DNA of 64,000 nucleotides from Sulfurimonas sp. (GTDB lineage Bacteria; Campylobacterota; Campylobacteria; Campylobacterales; Sulfurimonadaceae): positions 62,001-126,000 of the forward strand of contig JAOFSE010000003.1 of the NCBI GenBank assembly GCA_028044295.1, written 5' to 3'. The notes beneath the pieces were generated by a model that did no database searches, was not told the DNA's origin, and saw only the letters and a program-made list of their open reading frames with translations. The translations under genes were made by a program, and so were the position numbers. Shown here in pieces: positions 36,060-45,109 of the stretch. The stretch's first letter is position 1, and each line of letters opens with the position of its first letter.

Positions 36060-36159
36060 TTTTTTGCCTTTTGATACTCGTCTCGGTGCGAATATCTATA
36101 TATTTTTTAAATCCGTATGGGTGCAGATTTTTGTAAGTGGGATTATATCGAAAAAATTC

Positions 36160-36843
36160 TTAAAGTAATATCTTACAAGCGACTGCTAGTACAGCACTCT
36201 CAGAGCGTAAAACCATTTGTGTGTCTAATCGAAATACATCTTGCTTGGAGAGTAACTCTTTTTCATCACTTGAAAATCCACCCTCACAACCTATCAGAAC
36301 CCTATTAAAATTAGAACTATCTTCTAAAGTGTTTTCACAAAAATCAAATACCTTAGTATCTGGAAATTCTTTTATAAAATCTGTGACATTTTTATATGTA
36401 TCAAATTCCATAAATGAACTTCTTCCACTCTGTTGCATGGAAGCTTCTTGAATTCTCTCAAATCTTTTAAAATCAAGTTTAAAGTTTTTCTGGCTTCTCT
36501 CACAACCAATAAAAGATATTTTCTCAACACCTATTTCACATAGTGATGGAAGCACTTTTTCAATAGATTTTGAGTCAATTATGCACCAAGCTACATGTAA
36601 AGATTTTTTAGCATGAACTTCATCATTCTTAGAAGATACAAGTTCAAGAGAAAGAGAACGGGATTCTACATCTAAGACTCTGTATATATGTAAAGTTTTC
36701 ATGTCTTCACGTGATCGAAAAGAGAGTTCATCACCAGCAGAGTGTCTTCTAACTTTTACAAGGTACTTATAGAGTTCACCTTTTACATGTAGATTTTTCT
36801 TCCCAGCATCTTCACAAAAGGTATATATCAAATTAACATCCAA
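36160..36843 (-). CDS. rsmE: 16S rRNA (uracil-1498-N3)-methyltransferase
   Basis: A 227-residue SPOUT methyltransferase. The N-terminal PUA-like domain (about 1-70) has VRRHSAGDELSF. The knot contains LIGCEGGFSSDEKELL and the C-terminal LDTQMVLRSESAVLAV block, both typical of RsmE. It modifies U1498 in the decoding region. It overlaps the upstream membrane-protein gene by 16 bases. Two TACATGTA palindromes lie within it. Confidence 0.93.
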   Translation of the reverse strand: MDVNLIYTFCEDAGKKNLHVKGELYKYLVKVRRHSAGDELSFRSREDMKTLHIYRVLDVESRSLSLELVSSKNDEVHAKKSLHVAWCIIDSKSIEKVLPSLCEIGVEKISFIGCERSQKNFKLDFKRFERIQEASMQQSGRSSFMEFDTYKNVTDFIKEFPDTKVFDFCENTLEDSSNFNRVLIGCEGGFSSDEKELLSKQDVFRLDTQMVLRSESAVLAVACKILL

Positions 36844-37229
36844 GCAGAAATCATAATAGTCACAAATAACTCAATGCCAAAAAGTTTATAAGCGTATAAT
36901 TTATATGTATCAAAATCATCTGATACTCTTAAATACTTTAATCTTTTAGAGCGTTTAACTTCTAAGACTATGAAAACAACTGCAAAAATTATCATCAAAA
37001 GATTCTCAACTGTAAAATCAAGATGTTTTGCTGCCATCATTATTACGCCTGTAAATATTACAGTACCGATAAATGTTGCATTTATAGGATTAAAAAGTGT
37101 GTTAAATCTTTTATACTTTTGTATGTCATCTGCTTTTTTTAGCATAAGTAAATTAAAAAAAATCGCACCTAAAACAGCCACCACACCATAGTAATGTGTT
37201 ACAATACTCATATTATACATTTCATTCAT
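36828..37229 (-). CDS. Four-helix membrane protein of unknown function
   Basis: A 133-residue protein with four predicted membrane helices (about 10-28, 50-67, 76-90, 112-131) and a basic loop (EVKRSKRLKYLRV) between the third and fourth. I recognise no family. Three in-frame ATGs (codons 1, 4 and 7) open the frame and none has a clear ribosome site; codon 7 (37211) gives the most compact start. The gene overlaps rsmE by 16 bases and is divergent from moeA, with their starts at most a few tens of bases apart. Confidence 0.7.
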   Translation of the reverse strand: MNEMYNMSIVTHYYGVVAVLGAIFFNLLMLKKADDIQKYKRFNTLFNPINATFIGTVIFTGVIMMAAKHLDFTVENLLMIIFAVVFIVLEVKRSKRLKYLRVSDDFDTYKLYAYKLFGIELFVTIMISAWMLI

Positions 37230-37266
37230 AATGAAATTTTACTATAAAATTATAAAAAGAAGCGAC

Positions 37267-38487
37267 ATGGCGATAAGCATAGAAGAAGCACTGCAACATA
37301 TTTACAATAACACTACTACAAAATCAACAAAAATATTAGCAATCGAAGAAGCTCTAAACTATGTTTTAAACCAAGATATTATAGCTACACATAATCTACC
37401 TCCATACGATAACTCTGCTATGGATGGATACGCAGTTAAATTATGTGATGAAAACAAGTGTGTAAAAGTTACTCACACTATTTTTGCAGGTGATGATTCA
37501 AAAGAGAAACTAGAGTGTGGATATGCTATTAAAATTATGACAGGTGCTAAAATCCCTGATGGTTGTGAATGTATTGTTCCTATTGAAAACACCAAGGAGC
37601 ATAATGATGGAGTTATACTACCAGATGATTTAGCTAATGCTAGACATATCCGTTTATGTGGTGAAGATATACAAAGTGGTGATAAAATACTTACAAAAGG
37701 GCAAAAACTTCATGCTCACCATATTACACTTTTAGCATCTCAGGGTATATCACATGTAAAGGTTTATAAACAACCTAAAGTTGCTATATTTGCTTCTGGT
37801 AATGAACTGAAAATGCACTTTGAAAGTGTTGAAGAATATCAGCTCTACAACACTAACTCACCTACATTTTTCGCACGTGCTCAAGAGCTTGACTGTGAAG
37901 TTGAGTTTATAGGTACTGCTCATGATTCACTAGAAGATATACATGAACATATAAAGAGTGCTCTAGATGCTGACCTTATTATAACTTCTGGTGGTGTGAG
38001 TGTTGGTGATGCTGACTTTACTAAAGAGGCTTTCGGTGCCTTTGGGTATGAGATACTTTTTGACAAAATAGAGATAAAACCAGGTAAACCTACAACCTTT
38101 GGTAAAATTGGTGACACTTGTGTGTTAAACCTTCCAGGAAATCCTCTTGCAGCTGCACTTAACTTTGAGCTATTTGGACGCACTATCATCTTAGCACTTA
38201 GTGGAGATGAAGAAAAATATATCAACTCGATAGAAGCTAAAATGGATGGAGATTACAAACTTAAAAGTGGAAGAAGAACTCTTGTTCCTGGTTTTTTTAA
38301 TGGTAGTTCATTTAAGCCACATCAAAAATTTGCACCGGGAATGATTTCACCACTCTCTTCTTCTAACTCTTATATTATAATTGATGAGACTTGTGGATTT
38401 GTAGAAAATGGAAGTAGTGTTAAGATAATCTCAACAAGATTTGACTTTAACTCTAAAGAGCAGACAAACCTAATCAGTTGTTCTTAA
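37267..38487 (+). CDS. moeA: Molybdopterin molybdenumtransferase
   Basis: MoeA inserts molybdate into adenylylated molybdopterin. Motifs are PPYDNSAMDGYAVK, the GGVSVGDADFTKEA catalytic loop and FGKIGDTCVLNLPGNPLAA. The longest frame starts at 37231, but two TATAAA-like -10 boxes (37243-37248, 37251-37256) lie downstream of that ATG. Met13 at 37267 gives the family-like MAISIEEALQ, so I chose it (406 residues). With moaA nearby it supplies cofactor for molybdoenzymes such as nitrate reductase. It overlaps convergent queD by 4 bases. Confidence 0.92.
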   Translation: MAISIEEALQHIYNNTTTKSTKILAIEEALNYVLNQDIIATHNLPPYDNSAMDGYAVKLCDENKCVKVTHTIFAGDDSKEKLECGYAIKIMTGAKIPDGCECIVPIENTKEHNDGVILPDDLANARHIRLCGEDIQSGDKILTKGQKLHAHHITLLASQGISHVKVYKQPKVAIFASGNELKMHFESVEEYQLYNTNSPTFFARAQELDCEVEFIGTAHDSLEDIHEHIKSALDADLIITSGGVSVGDADFTKEAFGAFGYEILFDKIEIKPGKPTTFGKIGDTCVLNLPGNPLAAALNFELFGRTIILALSGDEEKYINSIEAKMDGDYKLKSGRRTLVPGFFNGSSFKPHQKFAPGMISPLSSSNSYIIIDETCGFVENGSSVKIISTRFDFNSKEQTNLISCS

Positions 38488-39065
38488 ACGCTTGAAGGGT
38501 TTGTAAAACTCTCTCCTCTTTTTATCTTCTCCCATAATTCATTGTCTTGCCAATCATTTTTAATTTCGTCACTAAAGACTATGTCATCTAAAGAAATCTT
38601 ACCCATCTGCTCAGAGTATGCATCATCTCTAAAGCCTTGAGCATAACCTGTTGCAGTCTCATGAACTATGACAGAGTTTAGCTTCACTTCTTTTTCTCCA
38701 TTAACACTACATGTAAGTTTTAAAAGAGCATCAACCATAACGTAAATAACACGAGAAAACTGTTCAGCAGATGGCGAAACTGGAAGCGAAACCCATCTAT
38801 CAGAGTGCTTTTTCATATCACTTACATACTCTTTATCATCACCATTCCACAGTGCTATAGCGTGATCAAAACTCTCAACAAGAGCTTTCATATTTTGCTT
38901 CATTAAACCAAAATCATAAACCATTTGACCGTTATCTAAAAAGTTAGATTCAAACAGTAGTTCTACTCTATAAGAATGCCCATGAACTGAACTTCTACAT
39001 TTAACACTAGAGCAACCTCTAACTATGTGAGCATTTTCAAATTTAAAAAGTTTTCTTATTATCAT
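38484..39065 (-). CDS. queD: 6-carboxy-5,6,7,8-tetrahydropterin synthase
   Basis: QueD makes 6-carboxytetrahydropterin from dihydroneopterin triphosphate, an early step to queuosine. The zinc ligands are the His in ENAHIVRG and the HGHSY pair; the catalytic Cys lies in the VRGCSSVKCRSSVHGHS segment; HETATGYAQGF is the late active-site block. At 193 residues it is longer than the E. coli enzyme (about 120), typical of the 6-pyruvoyl-tetrahydropterin-like long form seen in campylobacters. It follows queE by 3 bases. Confidence 0.9.
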   Translation of the reverse strand: MIIRKLFKFENAHIVRGCSSVKCRSSVHGHSYRVELLFESNFLDNGQMVYDFGLMKQNMKALVESFDHAIALWNGDDKEYVSDMKKHSDRWVSLPVSPSAEQFSRVIYVMVDALLKLTCSVNGEKEVKLNSVIVHETATGYAQGFRDDAYSEQMGKISLDDIVFSDEIKNDWQDNELWEKIKRGESFTNPSSV

Positions 39066-39068
39066 CTT

Positions 39069-39827
39069 TTAGACACCCTTATTTTGATCCCAGATTCTTA
39101 TATGAAGTCTATCTGAGAAATTATAACCTTTTGATTTACAAAACTCTATAAGTGGCTCTGTATTGGACTCAACTTCCTCTTTTGATCCACCAAGAGGCAT
39201 GCAGTAAACTTTTGTCTTAGGAGAGTGAGTAGTTATCATCTCTATTTCTTCTTCAAGTCCTAGTGTTATAGACTCAGCATCAATACTAAACTTGAAAAAA
39301 GACTCTCTTGCCTTGTGGGCTATAGAGTAAATCACATCACCTCTAACTCTCTTGTTAAAAGGTTCATTAGAGTTACTTAACTTCACTGAAAGTGCAAAAA
39401 TAAACTCTTTGTAAATTGGATACTTATCAAAGTCTACATGTAGAGATCCATTTGTCTCAAACGTAACACTATGTCCATCTACATGTAAAGCTTCTAAGAA
39501 CTCTATAAAGATTGGATCATTTGCATAAATAAGTGGTTCACCACCTGTAAGAACTATATCTACTCCATCAGGTAAATCATACTGATTTAGTACATTTAAA
39601 AGTTCTTGAGAGTTATTTATAGGTATCCAGTTTTTTGAGAAGTGTTCTTTGTTTACAGCATAAACAGTATCACAACCAATAACTTCTACACCATCTTCAG
39701 ATGTTTCCTTGCATCCAAAACCCTCGCATTTCATATTGCATCCACCAAAACGGAAAAAAAGAGATGGCACACCAGTGTACTTACCCTCTCCTTGAATACT
39801 ATAAAAATGCTCAACTAGGTATAACAA
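39069..39827 (-). CDS. queE: 7-carboxy-7-deazaguanine synthase with unusual cysteine spacing
   Basis: QueE is the radical SAM enzyme that contracts 6-carboxytetrahydropterin to 7-carboxy-7-deazaguanine. FYSIQGEGKYTGVPSLFFRF is the usual opening. The cluster cysteines appear as C30-X3-C34 and then C52 in IGCDT, a CX3CX17C pattern, where E. coli has a compact CX3CX2C followed by DT. An additional Cys39 lies in the insertion. The TGGEPL SAM motif is intact. At 252 residues it is slightly long. It lies between moaA and queD with 3-base gaps. I recall a similar insertion in campylobacter QueE. Confidence 0.88.
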   Translation of the reverse strand: MLYLVEHFYSIQGEGKYTGVPSLFFRFGGCNMKCEGFGCKETSEDGVEVIGCDTVYAVNKEHFSKNWIPINNSQELLNVLNQYDLPDGVDIVLTGGEPLIYANDPIFIEFLEALHVDGHSVTFETNGSLHVDFDKYPIYKEFIFALSVKLSNSNEPFNKRVRGDVIYSIAHKARESFFKFSIDAESITLGLEEEIEMITTHSPKTKVYCMPLGGSKEEVESNTEPLIEFCKSKGYNFSDRLHIRIWDQNKGV

Positions 39828-39830
39828 CGA

Positions 39831-40796
39831 TCAGCCACCTGTCTCATAGAATGCACGAGATGAAACTTCACCGTCTTCACCACCCCAACGATTTTTCTCA
39901 GGTTTAGTTCTTACAACTTCACGCAGAACTTCTGCAGCTGCTTTGATATCACCTGATTTAATGGCCTTATTTATACTCATTGCTTCATCAAAATATAAAC
40001 AAGGTATCAGATTACCCTCAGCAGTTAGTCTAATGCGGTTACATTTTTTGCAAAAATCATCTTCGTAAGGCTCTATAATTCCAAATCTGTAACCATCTTT
40101 CATTCTAAAATAATGTGATGGTGATGCGCCGTCAAAGCCTTCATCTTCAAATTCATAATGCTTTTTTAAAATGCTTAAAAGTTCTGGTGATTTTATACCG
40201 CTTATATCAGCTATGGCATGTTTGTTTTCCATATACTCTATAAATCTTATAGTCATATCTCTATTTTTTGAATACTCTAGTACATCTACTATCTCATTTG
40301 CATTCATATTCTTCATAGGAACCATGTTGACTTTTACTTTCAAGCCTACTTTAAGTGCTTCTTCTACACCATCCAAAACATTTTTCAAAACATCTTTACC
40401 AGCAATTTTTTGTGCAATATCAGGTTTTAAAGTATCAATACTTACATTAATTCTTTTAAGACCAGCATCTTTTAACTTCTGTGCAGTACCTTTTAAAAGA
40501 TACGCATTTGTAGTCATAGCTAAATCTATTTTAGGTTCATAGTCATATATCATCTTTATGAAGATATCTAAGCCTTCTCTTAAAAGTGGTTCACCACCAG
40601 TAATTCTGATCTTTTTCACACCCTCATCTATAGCTATTTTGACAAACTCAAAAAGCTCTTCAAATGTTAATAAATTCTCTTTAGGAACCCAAGAAAAAGG
40701 CTTTTCTGGCATACAGTATTGACATCTAAAGTTACATCTCTCTGTTACAGAAATACGGAGATAATCAACTACTCTATCATAGCTATCTATTAGCAT
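39831..40796 (-). CDS. moaA: GTP 3',8-cyclase
   Basis: MoaA starts molybdopterin synthesis by converting GTP to 3',8-cyclo-7,8-dihydro-GTP. The N-terminal SAM cluster is C21-X3-C25-X2-C28 (CNFRCQYC), and the C-terminal cluster that binds GTP is [18 protein letters not shown]. The protein ends in the essential GG tail (FYETGG). At 321 residues it has normal length. It heads moaA-queE-queD, so two radical SAM enzymes that act on GTP-derived pterins share one transcript. Confidence 0.96.
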   Translation of the reverse strand: MLIDSYDRVVDYLRISVTERCNFRCQYCMPEKPFSWVPKENLLTFEELFEFVKIAIDEGVKKIRITGGEPLLREGLDIFIKMIYDYEPKIDLAMTTNAYLLKGTAQKLKDAGLKRINVSIDTLKPDIAQKIAGKDVLKNVLDGVEEALKVGLKVKVNMVPMKNMNANEIVDVLEYSKNRDMTIRFIEYMENKHAIADISGIKSPELLSILKKHYEFEDEGFDGASPSHYFRMKDGYRFGIIEPYEDDFCKKCNRIRLTAEGNLIPCLYFDEAMSINKAIKSGDIKAAAEVLREVVRTKPEKNRWGGEDGEVSSRAFYETGG

Positions 40797-40883
40797 TATT
40801 TTTCCTGAATTTTATATTTTTGTATTATATCTTGAAGAGGTAAAAGTGAAGTTAAATATTTTGAGAGGTTTTAAAAGAGAAGT

Positions 40884-40908
40884 TTCAAGTCACCTAAAGT
40901 GACTTGAA
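40884..40908 (-). terminator. Hairpin after the second porin gene
   Basis: Ten-base perfect arms TTCAAGTCAC (40884-40893) and GTGACTTGAA (40899-40908) flank a 5-base loop. On the minus strand it begins 15 bases after the porin stop and is followed by a T-rich ACTTCTCTTTT. It is probably the porin terminator, although the T-run is interrupted. Confidence 0.65.
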
Positions 40909-40922
40909 GTTTATATGCTTTT

Positions 40923-42197
40923 CTATTTACTAGAAAATTTGTAAGTTAACATCGCCCAAAATTTTGTACTATCTACATTAAGTCCAGTTGGAGCATTTGC
41001 ATCTGCATCATAATTGGCAAATTTAATTAAGCCAGATAGATTTTTAACTCCAGGTATACCTCTTTTGTATAAAGCATCTACCTCTGTTCCATAATCAGTG
41101 CTACCAACTTCACTTTTAAAGTCATGATATATTACTTTAGCTAAACCAAATTTTTTCGATTTATAACCAACATATATACTCATGTCTTCTAAACCAGCCG
41201 TTGGAGTTACTAGGAATTTATCAGCCCAACCATTAAATTTATGACCAGTCGCTAGAGGTGTAGCAAAAGCTGTCTCATCACCACCTCCATCACCACTAAG
41301 TACTTCATAATTAACACCAGCTAAAAAACCACTCATATTCATACCAAGAGCTAAATTATAATAAGATGCATCTTTTGTTTCTTTCGCTGGATTACCAGAA
41401 TTTTCCATTGTTGGGTCATCTTGTACTGCATACTCTAGCGCATAGTTTAGACTTAGGGAATCTGATACTTTTGTTTTACCAGTAAGTGAAATACCATGTG
41501 TATCACTACCTCCACCGGCAGTTCCTTCACCAATCATATACGAATAAGCAGTTACTTTTAACTCTGGCATTACTTTATATGAAGCGTTTAAAAGTAGTGT
41601 TCTTGTATCTCTTTGTCCTGCAAAATTACCCGCTTCAACATCTTGATCAAATACTCTATTTATCTCAGTTACATATGATGCAAATAGATCTAAACCTTTA
41701 ATACTCTTGTTTGTTAGCGTAAATGCATCATATGTTTGAAACATCTGTCTCCAACCAACAGCACCGATAAATCTTTGCCCATCTAAGTTAATTACTTGAC
41801 GACCAACTTTAAAGTTAGTTTCACCAAATTTCATATTTAAATATGCTTGTGTAAGACGTGTTTGTTCAGGGTCAACTACAACTTGGTTTAGCTCAATACC
41901 ATTAGCATCGTTCTTATCATTATAATTATCATTTAGCGCACGTACATCTGTCATTTCTGCATAACCACTTAACCAATCTGTACCACCAAGATGAGCACTA
42001 ACACCAACTCTTAAACGGTTAGTAAGTGCGTTAGCATTCACACTTGATCCACCAGCATCACTCATTTCATAACGAGGTCTAATCTCACCTTTAACTTTTA
42101 CATTATCAACTAGATCAATACCTTCTGCCTGAGCAGTAACTGAACTCATTCCCATTAACATTGCTGTAGCCAATGACATTTTTACGATATTTTTCAT
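40923..42197 (-). CDS. Outer-membrane porin
   Basis: A 424-residue beta-barrel protein with a signal peptide ending VTAQA at about residue 24. The barrel opens with VKVKGEIRPRYEMSD and has the conserved NLDGQRFIGAVGWRQM segment found in alginate/OprD-like porins of Campylobacterota. It lacks the coiled coil of the porin at 11.1 kb, so the two are distinct. It ends in KFSSK rather than a terminal aromatic, which is slightly unusual. Monocistronic, with an AAAGGGA ribosome site and a hairpin after it. Confidence 0.82.
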   Translation of the reverse strand: MKNIVKMSLATAMLMGMSSVTAQAEGIDLVDNVKVKGEIRPRYEMSDAGGSSVNANALTNRLRVGVSAHLGGTDWLSGYAEMTDVRALNDNYNDKNDANGIELNQVVVDPEQTRLTQAYLNMKFGETNFKVGRQVINLDGQRFIGAVGWRQMFQTYDAFTLTNKSIKGLDLFASYVTEINRVFDQDVEAGNFAGQRDTRTLLLNASYKVMPELKVTAYSYMIGEGTAGGGSDTHGISLTGKTKVSDSLSLNYALEYAVQDDPTMENSGNPAKETKDASYYNLALGMNMSGFLAGVNYEVLSGDGGGDETAFATPLATGHKFNGWADKFLVTPTAGLEDMSIYVGYKSKKFGLAKVIYHDFKSEVGSTDYGTEVDALYKRGIPGVKNLSGLIKFANYDADANAPTGLNVDSTKFWAMLTYKFSSK

Positions 42198-42325
42198 TTA
42201 TATTCCCTTTTTAATTTACCATTTAATTATTCTATATTGTAATTAAATATGAATATTATTTATACTATTAATTGATTAATATTTAATCATAAGATAAACT
42301 TTGCTTATTCTTTTGTGATATTAGT

Positions 42326-42331
42326 TATAAT
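42326..42331 (+). promoter_or_regulatory. -10 box placing the RDD transcript start at its AUG
   Basis: TATAAT at 42326-42331 lies 6 bases before the ATG at 42338, exactly the usual distance to a transcription start. The predicted mRNA therefore begins with AUG and has no leader or ribosome site. Confidence 0.55.
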
Positions 42332-42337
42332 TCGCAT

Positions 42338-42814
42338 ATGAGATTCAGAAAACTAAAAAAGCAAACTAAAATAGATAAGAGTGAAGAAAAGGCCAAGTAT
42401 ACTTATTCACCATATACATATAGAGTAAAAGCATTTATTACAGATATGTTTATGATCTATGCACCTATACTTTACATCATCACATACGTCATACTAGATG
42501 GTAAAGATGAGTTTCAAGCATCACAGGTAGCTCCTCTTGTAGCTGTTAGTGTTTATGCACTTATCTATACACTACTAGTAAGTAACTTCGGTCACACTCC
42601 TGGTAAGAAAGCTTACGATATGAAAATAGTTGATGATAGAACTGGAAAGACTATAGGTTTTTTTAGAGCACTTCTTAGATTTGTTACATTTCTTTTTACT
42701 GCTGCAACACTATTGGGATTATTTATTCCATTTTATAGAAAAGATAAAAAAGCACTTCATGATTTGATTTGTCATACCTTGGTAGTTGTTGAGAAAAGAG
42801 ATCCAATCGTTTAA
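42338..42814 (+). CDS. RDD-family membrane protein
   Basis: A 158-residue protein of the RDD family: a basic N-terminus, then YRVKAFITDMFMIYAPILYI with the Arg and Asp of the family name, a second helix (about 65-85), and GHTPGKKAYDMKIVDDRTGKTIGFFRALLR, followed by a third helix. The role of RDD proteins is generally unknown, with some linked to ion transport. The -10 box 6 bases before the ATG suggests a leaderless transcript. It ends 18 bases before the convergent kinase gene. Confidence 0.85.
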   Translation: MRFRKLKKQTKIDKSEEKAKYTYSPYTYRVKAFITDMFMIYAPILYIITYVILDGKDEFQASQVAPLVAVSVYALIYTLLVSNFGHTPGKKAYDMKIVDDRTGKTIGFFRALLRFVTFLFTAATLLGLFIPFYRKDKKALHDLICHTLVVVEKRDPIV

Positions 42815-42832
42815 GTAAACAGTGTATAGACT

Positions 42833-44554
42833 TTATAATAAATATAATAGATAAAGTATAACACTAAATAGTATAAAAGAAATGCTTTTCCAAAAAGCTA
42901 TGGGATGGCGTATATATATTGCCGGTTGAGAATTACTAATAAATTTTTGATTAGGATGGCGCATATCATAAGTAAATTCAGATAATAATGAGTATCGATA
43001 AAATGGATTAGGGATTAATGCTTTTTTCAGTGTTTGATCTATCCAGTATGGTATCTCAAATTCATCTGTGTAAAGTGAATTATATTTCAACTTTTTTTGT
43101 GCAAGTTTTGTAGTAGCTTTTGCAACATTTGTTCCATAAGGAAACTTCTTGCTTAACATATAGTAAGCAATTACAGCCAATGAATATATATCACTAGCTG
43201 TCGTACCTGTATCTTGTAAAAAATACTCAGGTGCTGAATATTGTAATGTACCAAGTATATGGTCTTGTTTGATTAATGAATTCATCTCTTCGATTGCTTC
43301 TACTCTGGTAGAACCAAAATCTATTATTTTAACAGTACCACTTTTATCTATAAGTATGTTTTCTGGTCTAATATCTTGATGAATCATCTCATGTCTATGA
43401 AATGCTTGTAGTCCTTTAGCAATTTGCTCTATTATAACCCTTACCTCTTCTAGTGTTGGCTTTGGATTATCTATCAGCCACTGCGCTAGTGTTTGTCCTT
43501 CTATATATTCAAATACTGTATACAAATAGTTTCGTGGATGTGATTGTTGATACGACTTTAGTACATGCACATTATTTATACGTCTAGCAATCCACTCTTC
43601 AGTCATAAATCTTTCAAGATATACCTTATCATCTCTTAAATCAACTGATGGGACTTTTATGACAACATTTTTGCCTGTATAATTATCAACAGCAAGATAA
43701 ACGTGACTTCTGTGGTTTGCACTTAAGTTTCGAATTATTAAATAATTATCTAGTGTTTCTTTTGGCTGTAAGATTGGTGCTGGTTTTTTATCATCAAGCT
43801 CTTGATACAATTCACTTACATCTTTATCTGGAATGGAATCAATCCGAATTACCTGTGCAGTTAAGTTATCATCACTACTATTTCCTAACGCAAGTTCAAT
43901 AAGCTTATTTGCTGAATGCTCAAACTCATGATTTTCACTAACTATATCTATAATTGTTTGTTGCTCTAAATACTCATAAACACCATCACTCATTAGTAGG
44001 TATATATCATTTTCTAAGAGTTTAAGCTTTTCATAATCAATTAATACTTCACTATCCATTCCAAGAGCACGGCTCAAATAGCTTTTATCTTGAGATATCC
44101 ACAAACGATGATCTGTGGTCACTTGCCTTAGCTCATTATCTCTTAATTGATATATACGAACATCGCCTATATGAAATATATGCGCTGTGTTTGATTTAAG
44201 AATCATTCCAGTAAATGTACAAACGTAACCTCTATCTCTATCATATCTATGCTCACCTTGTCGGCTTTTTAAATATAATTGAGAGTTGATGGTACTTATA
44301 CTACCTTTTGCTGACTTTTGTACAGACCATGATTCCGGAGTACTATAATAATCTTCTATAAATAGGTTGACAGATGACTTACTAGCTTCTTGACTCACAT
44401 CACTACTACTTATGCCATCTGCAATAGCTACTGCTATACCTTTGTTGATTAACTGGTGTCCAGTAGGTATTTTAATATCATGAAAATCCTGGTTCACATC
44501 TTTAATACCTTTAGACGTGGACTGAGATATTGATATTTTTAATTTATTTTTCAA
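42833..44554 (-). CDS. PP2C phosphatase / serine-threonine kinase fusion
   Basis: A 573-residue fusion. The N-terminal PP2C domain (about 1-235) has AIADGISSSD, HIGDVRIYQL, LMSDGVYEYL and DDNLTA, so its metal aspartates look intact. The kinase domain (about 265-525) has the lysine in VVIKVPS, the catalytic loop HQDIRPENIL, where Gln replaces the Arg of HRD, and DFGST. A C-terminal helix (about 550-572) anchors it. The same domain order occurs next to assimilatory nitrate genes in Pseudomonas aeruginosa (PA1782). Here it follows cyanase by 17 bases, so it may control nitrogen uptake or use. Confidence 0.92.
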   Translation of the reverse strand: MKNKLKISISQSTSKGIKDVNQDFHDIKIPTGHQLINKGIAVAIADGISSSDVSQEASKSSVNLFIEDYYSTPESWSVQKSAKGSISTINSQLYLKSRQGEHRYDRDRGYVCTFTGMILKSNTAHIFHIGDVRIYQLRDNELRQVTTDHRLWISQDKSYLSRALGMDSEVLIDYEKLKLLENDIYLLMSDGVYEYLEQQTIIDIVSENHEFEHSANKLIELALGNSSDDNLTAQVIRIDSIPDKDVSELYQELDDKKPAPILQPKETLDNYLIIRNLSANHRSHVYLAVDNYTGKNVVIKVPSVDLRDDKVYLERFMTEEWIARRINNVHVLKSYQQSHPRNYLYTVFEYIEGQTLAQWLIDNPKPTLEEVRVIIEQIAKGLQAFHRHEMIHQDIRPENILIDKSGTVKIIDFGSTRVEAIEEMNSLIKQDHILGTLQYSAPEYFLQDTGTTASDIYSLAVIAYYMLSKKFPYGTNVAKATTKLAQKKLKYNSLYTDEFEIPYWIDQTLKKALIPNPFYRYSLLSEFTYDMRHPNQKFISNSQPAIYIRHPIAFWKSISFILFSVILYLLYLL

Positions 44555-44571
44555 ACTTTATTTATTGTCCT

Positions 44572-45012
44572 CTACCAAGATTTATATGGTAAAAATTTTC
44601 CATTCATTGTTATCACAACTCTGTCACCCTTAGGATCTTCTTCTTTATCGATGTCAAGCGTAAAATCTATTGCACTCATTATACCATCCCCAAATTTTTC
44701 CTGAGTTACTTCTTTCATAGTCTCACCATATACACCAGTAATCTCATAAAAACGATATATAAAAGGATCTTGAGGAATACTAAAGTCCCAAATTTTAGTT
44801 GGATACTCTTGAATTGTTGTTGCTACATCAGCACTCAAGCCTAAAACTTCGCATAACTTTGTAGCACTTCCCTCTTTTAAACTATTTGTCCCCAAACAAG
44901 CTGACGTTAAAAAAACTGCTGATAGACCAACCTTTTCGGCTAATTCTTCCCAACTAAGAGCTTTTGTTTTCTTTGCAATAATAATCTCTTCTGTCATCTC
45001 TAGCTTTGTCAT
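44572..45012 (-). CDS. cynS: Cyanase (cyanate hydratase)
   Basis: CynS converts cyanate and bicarbonate to ammonia and carbon dioxide. The 146-residue protein has the N-terminal helix-turn-helix-like domain (about 1-75) and the C-terminal catalytic domain with Arg87, Glu90 (YRFYEITGVYG) and Ser113 (GIMSAIDF). These match E. coli Arg96, Glu99 and Ser122 with a constant offset of nine. It lies between an FNT channel gene and the phosphatase-kinase gene, so the ammonia is presumably a nitrogen source or cyanate is being detoxified. No cynR or cynABD genes are present here. Confidence 0.95.
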   Translation of the reverse strand: MTKLEMTEEIIIAKKTKALSWEELAEKVGLSAVFLTSACLGTNSLKEGSATKLCEVLGLSADVATTIQEYPTKIWDFSIPQDPFIYRFYEITGVYGETMKEVTQEKFGDGIMSAIDFTLDIDKEEDPKGDRVVITMNGKFLPYKSW

Positions 45013-45072
45013 TTTTCATCCTTAAATTGTATTATTGAAATATAGAAAATATCTCAACAATAAAATCAAGAC

Positions 45073-45099
45073 CAAGAGATAGAGTATCTCTATCTCTTG
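45073..45099 (-). repeat. Hairpin between the FNT gene and cynS
   Basis: Perfect 12-base arms CAAGAGATAGAG (45073-45084) and CTCTATCTCTTG (45088-45099) surround a 3-base loop, starting 11 bases after the FNT stop. No long T-run follows. It could partly terminate transcription or protect the FNT message, setting different levels for channel and cyanase. Confidence 0.7.
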
Positions 45100-45109
45100 A
45101 AATTAAATA

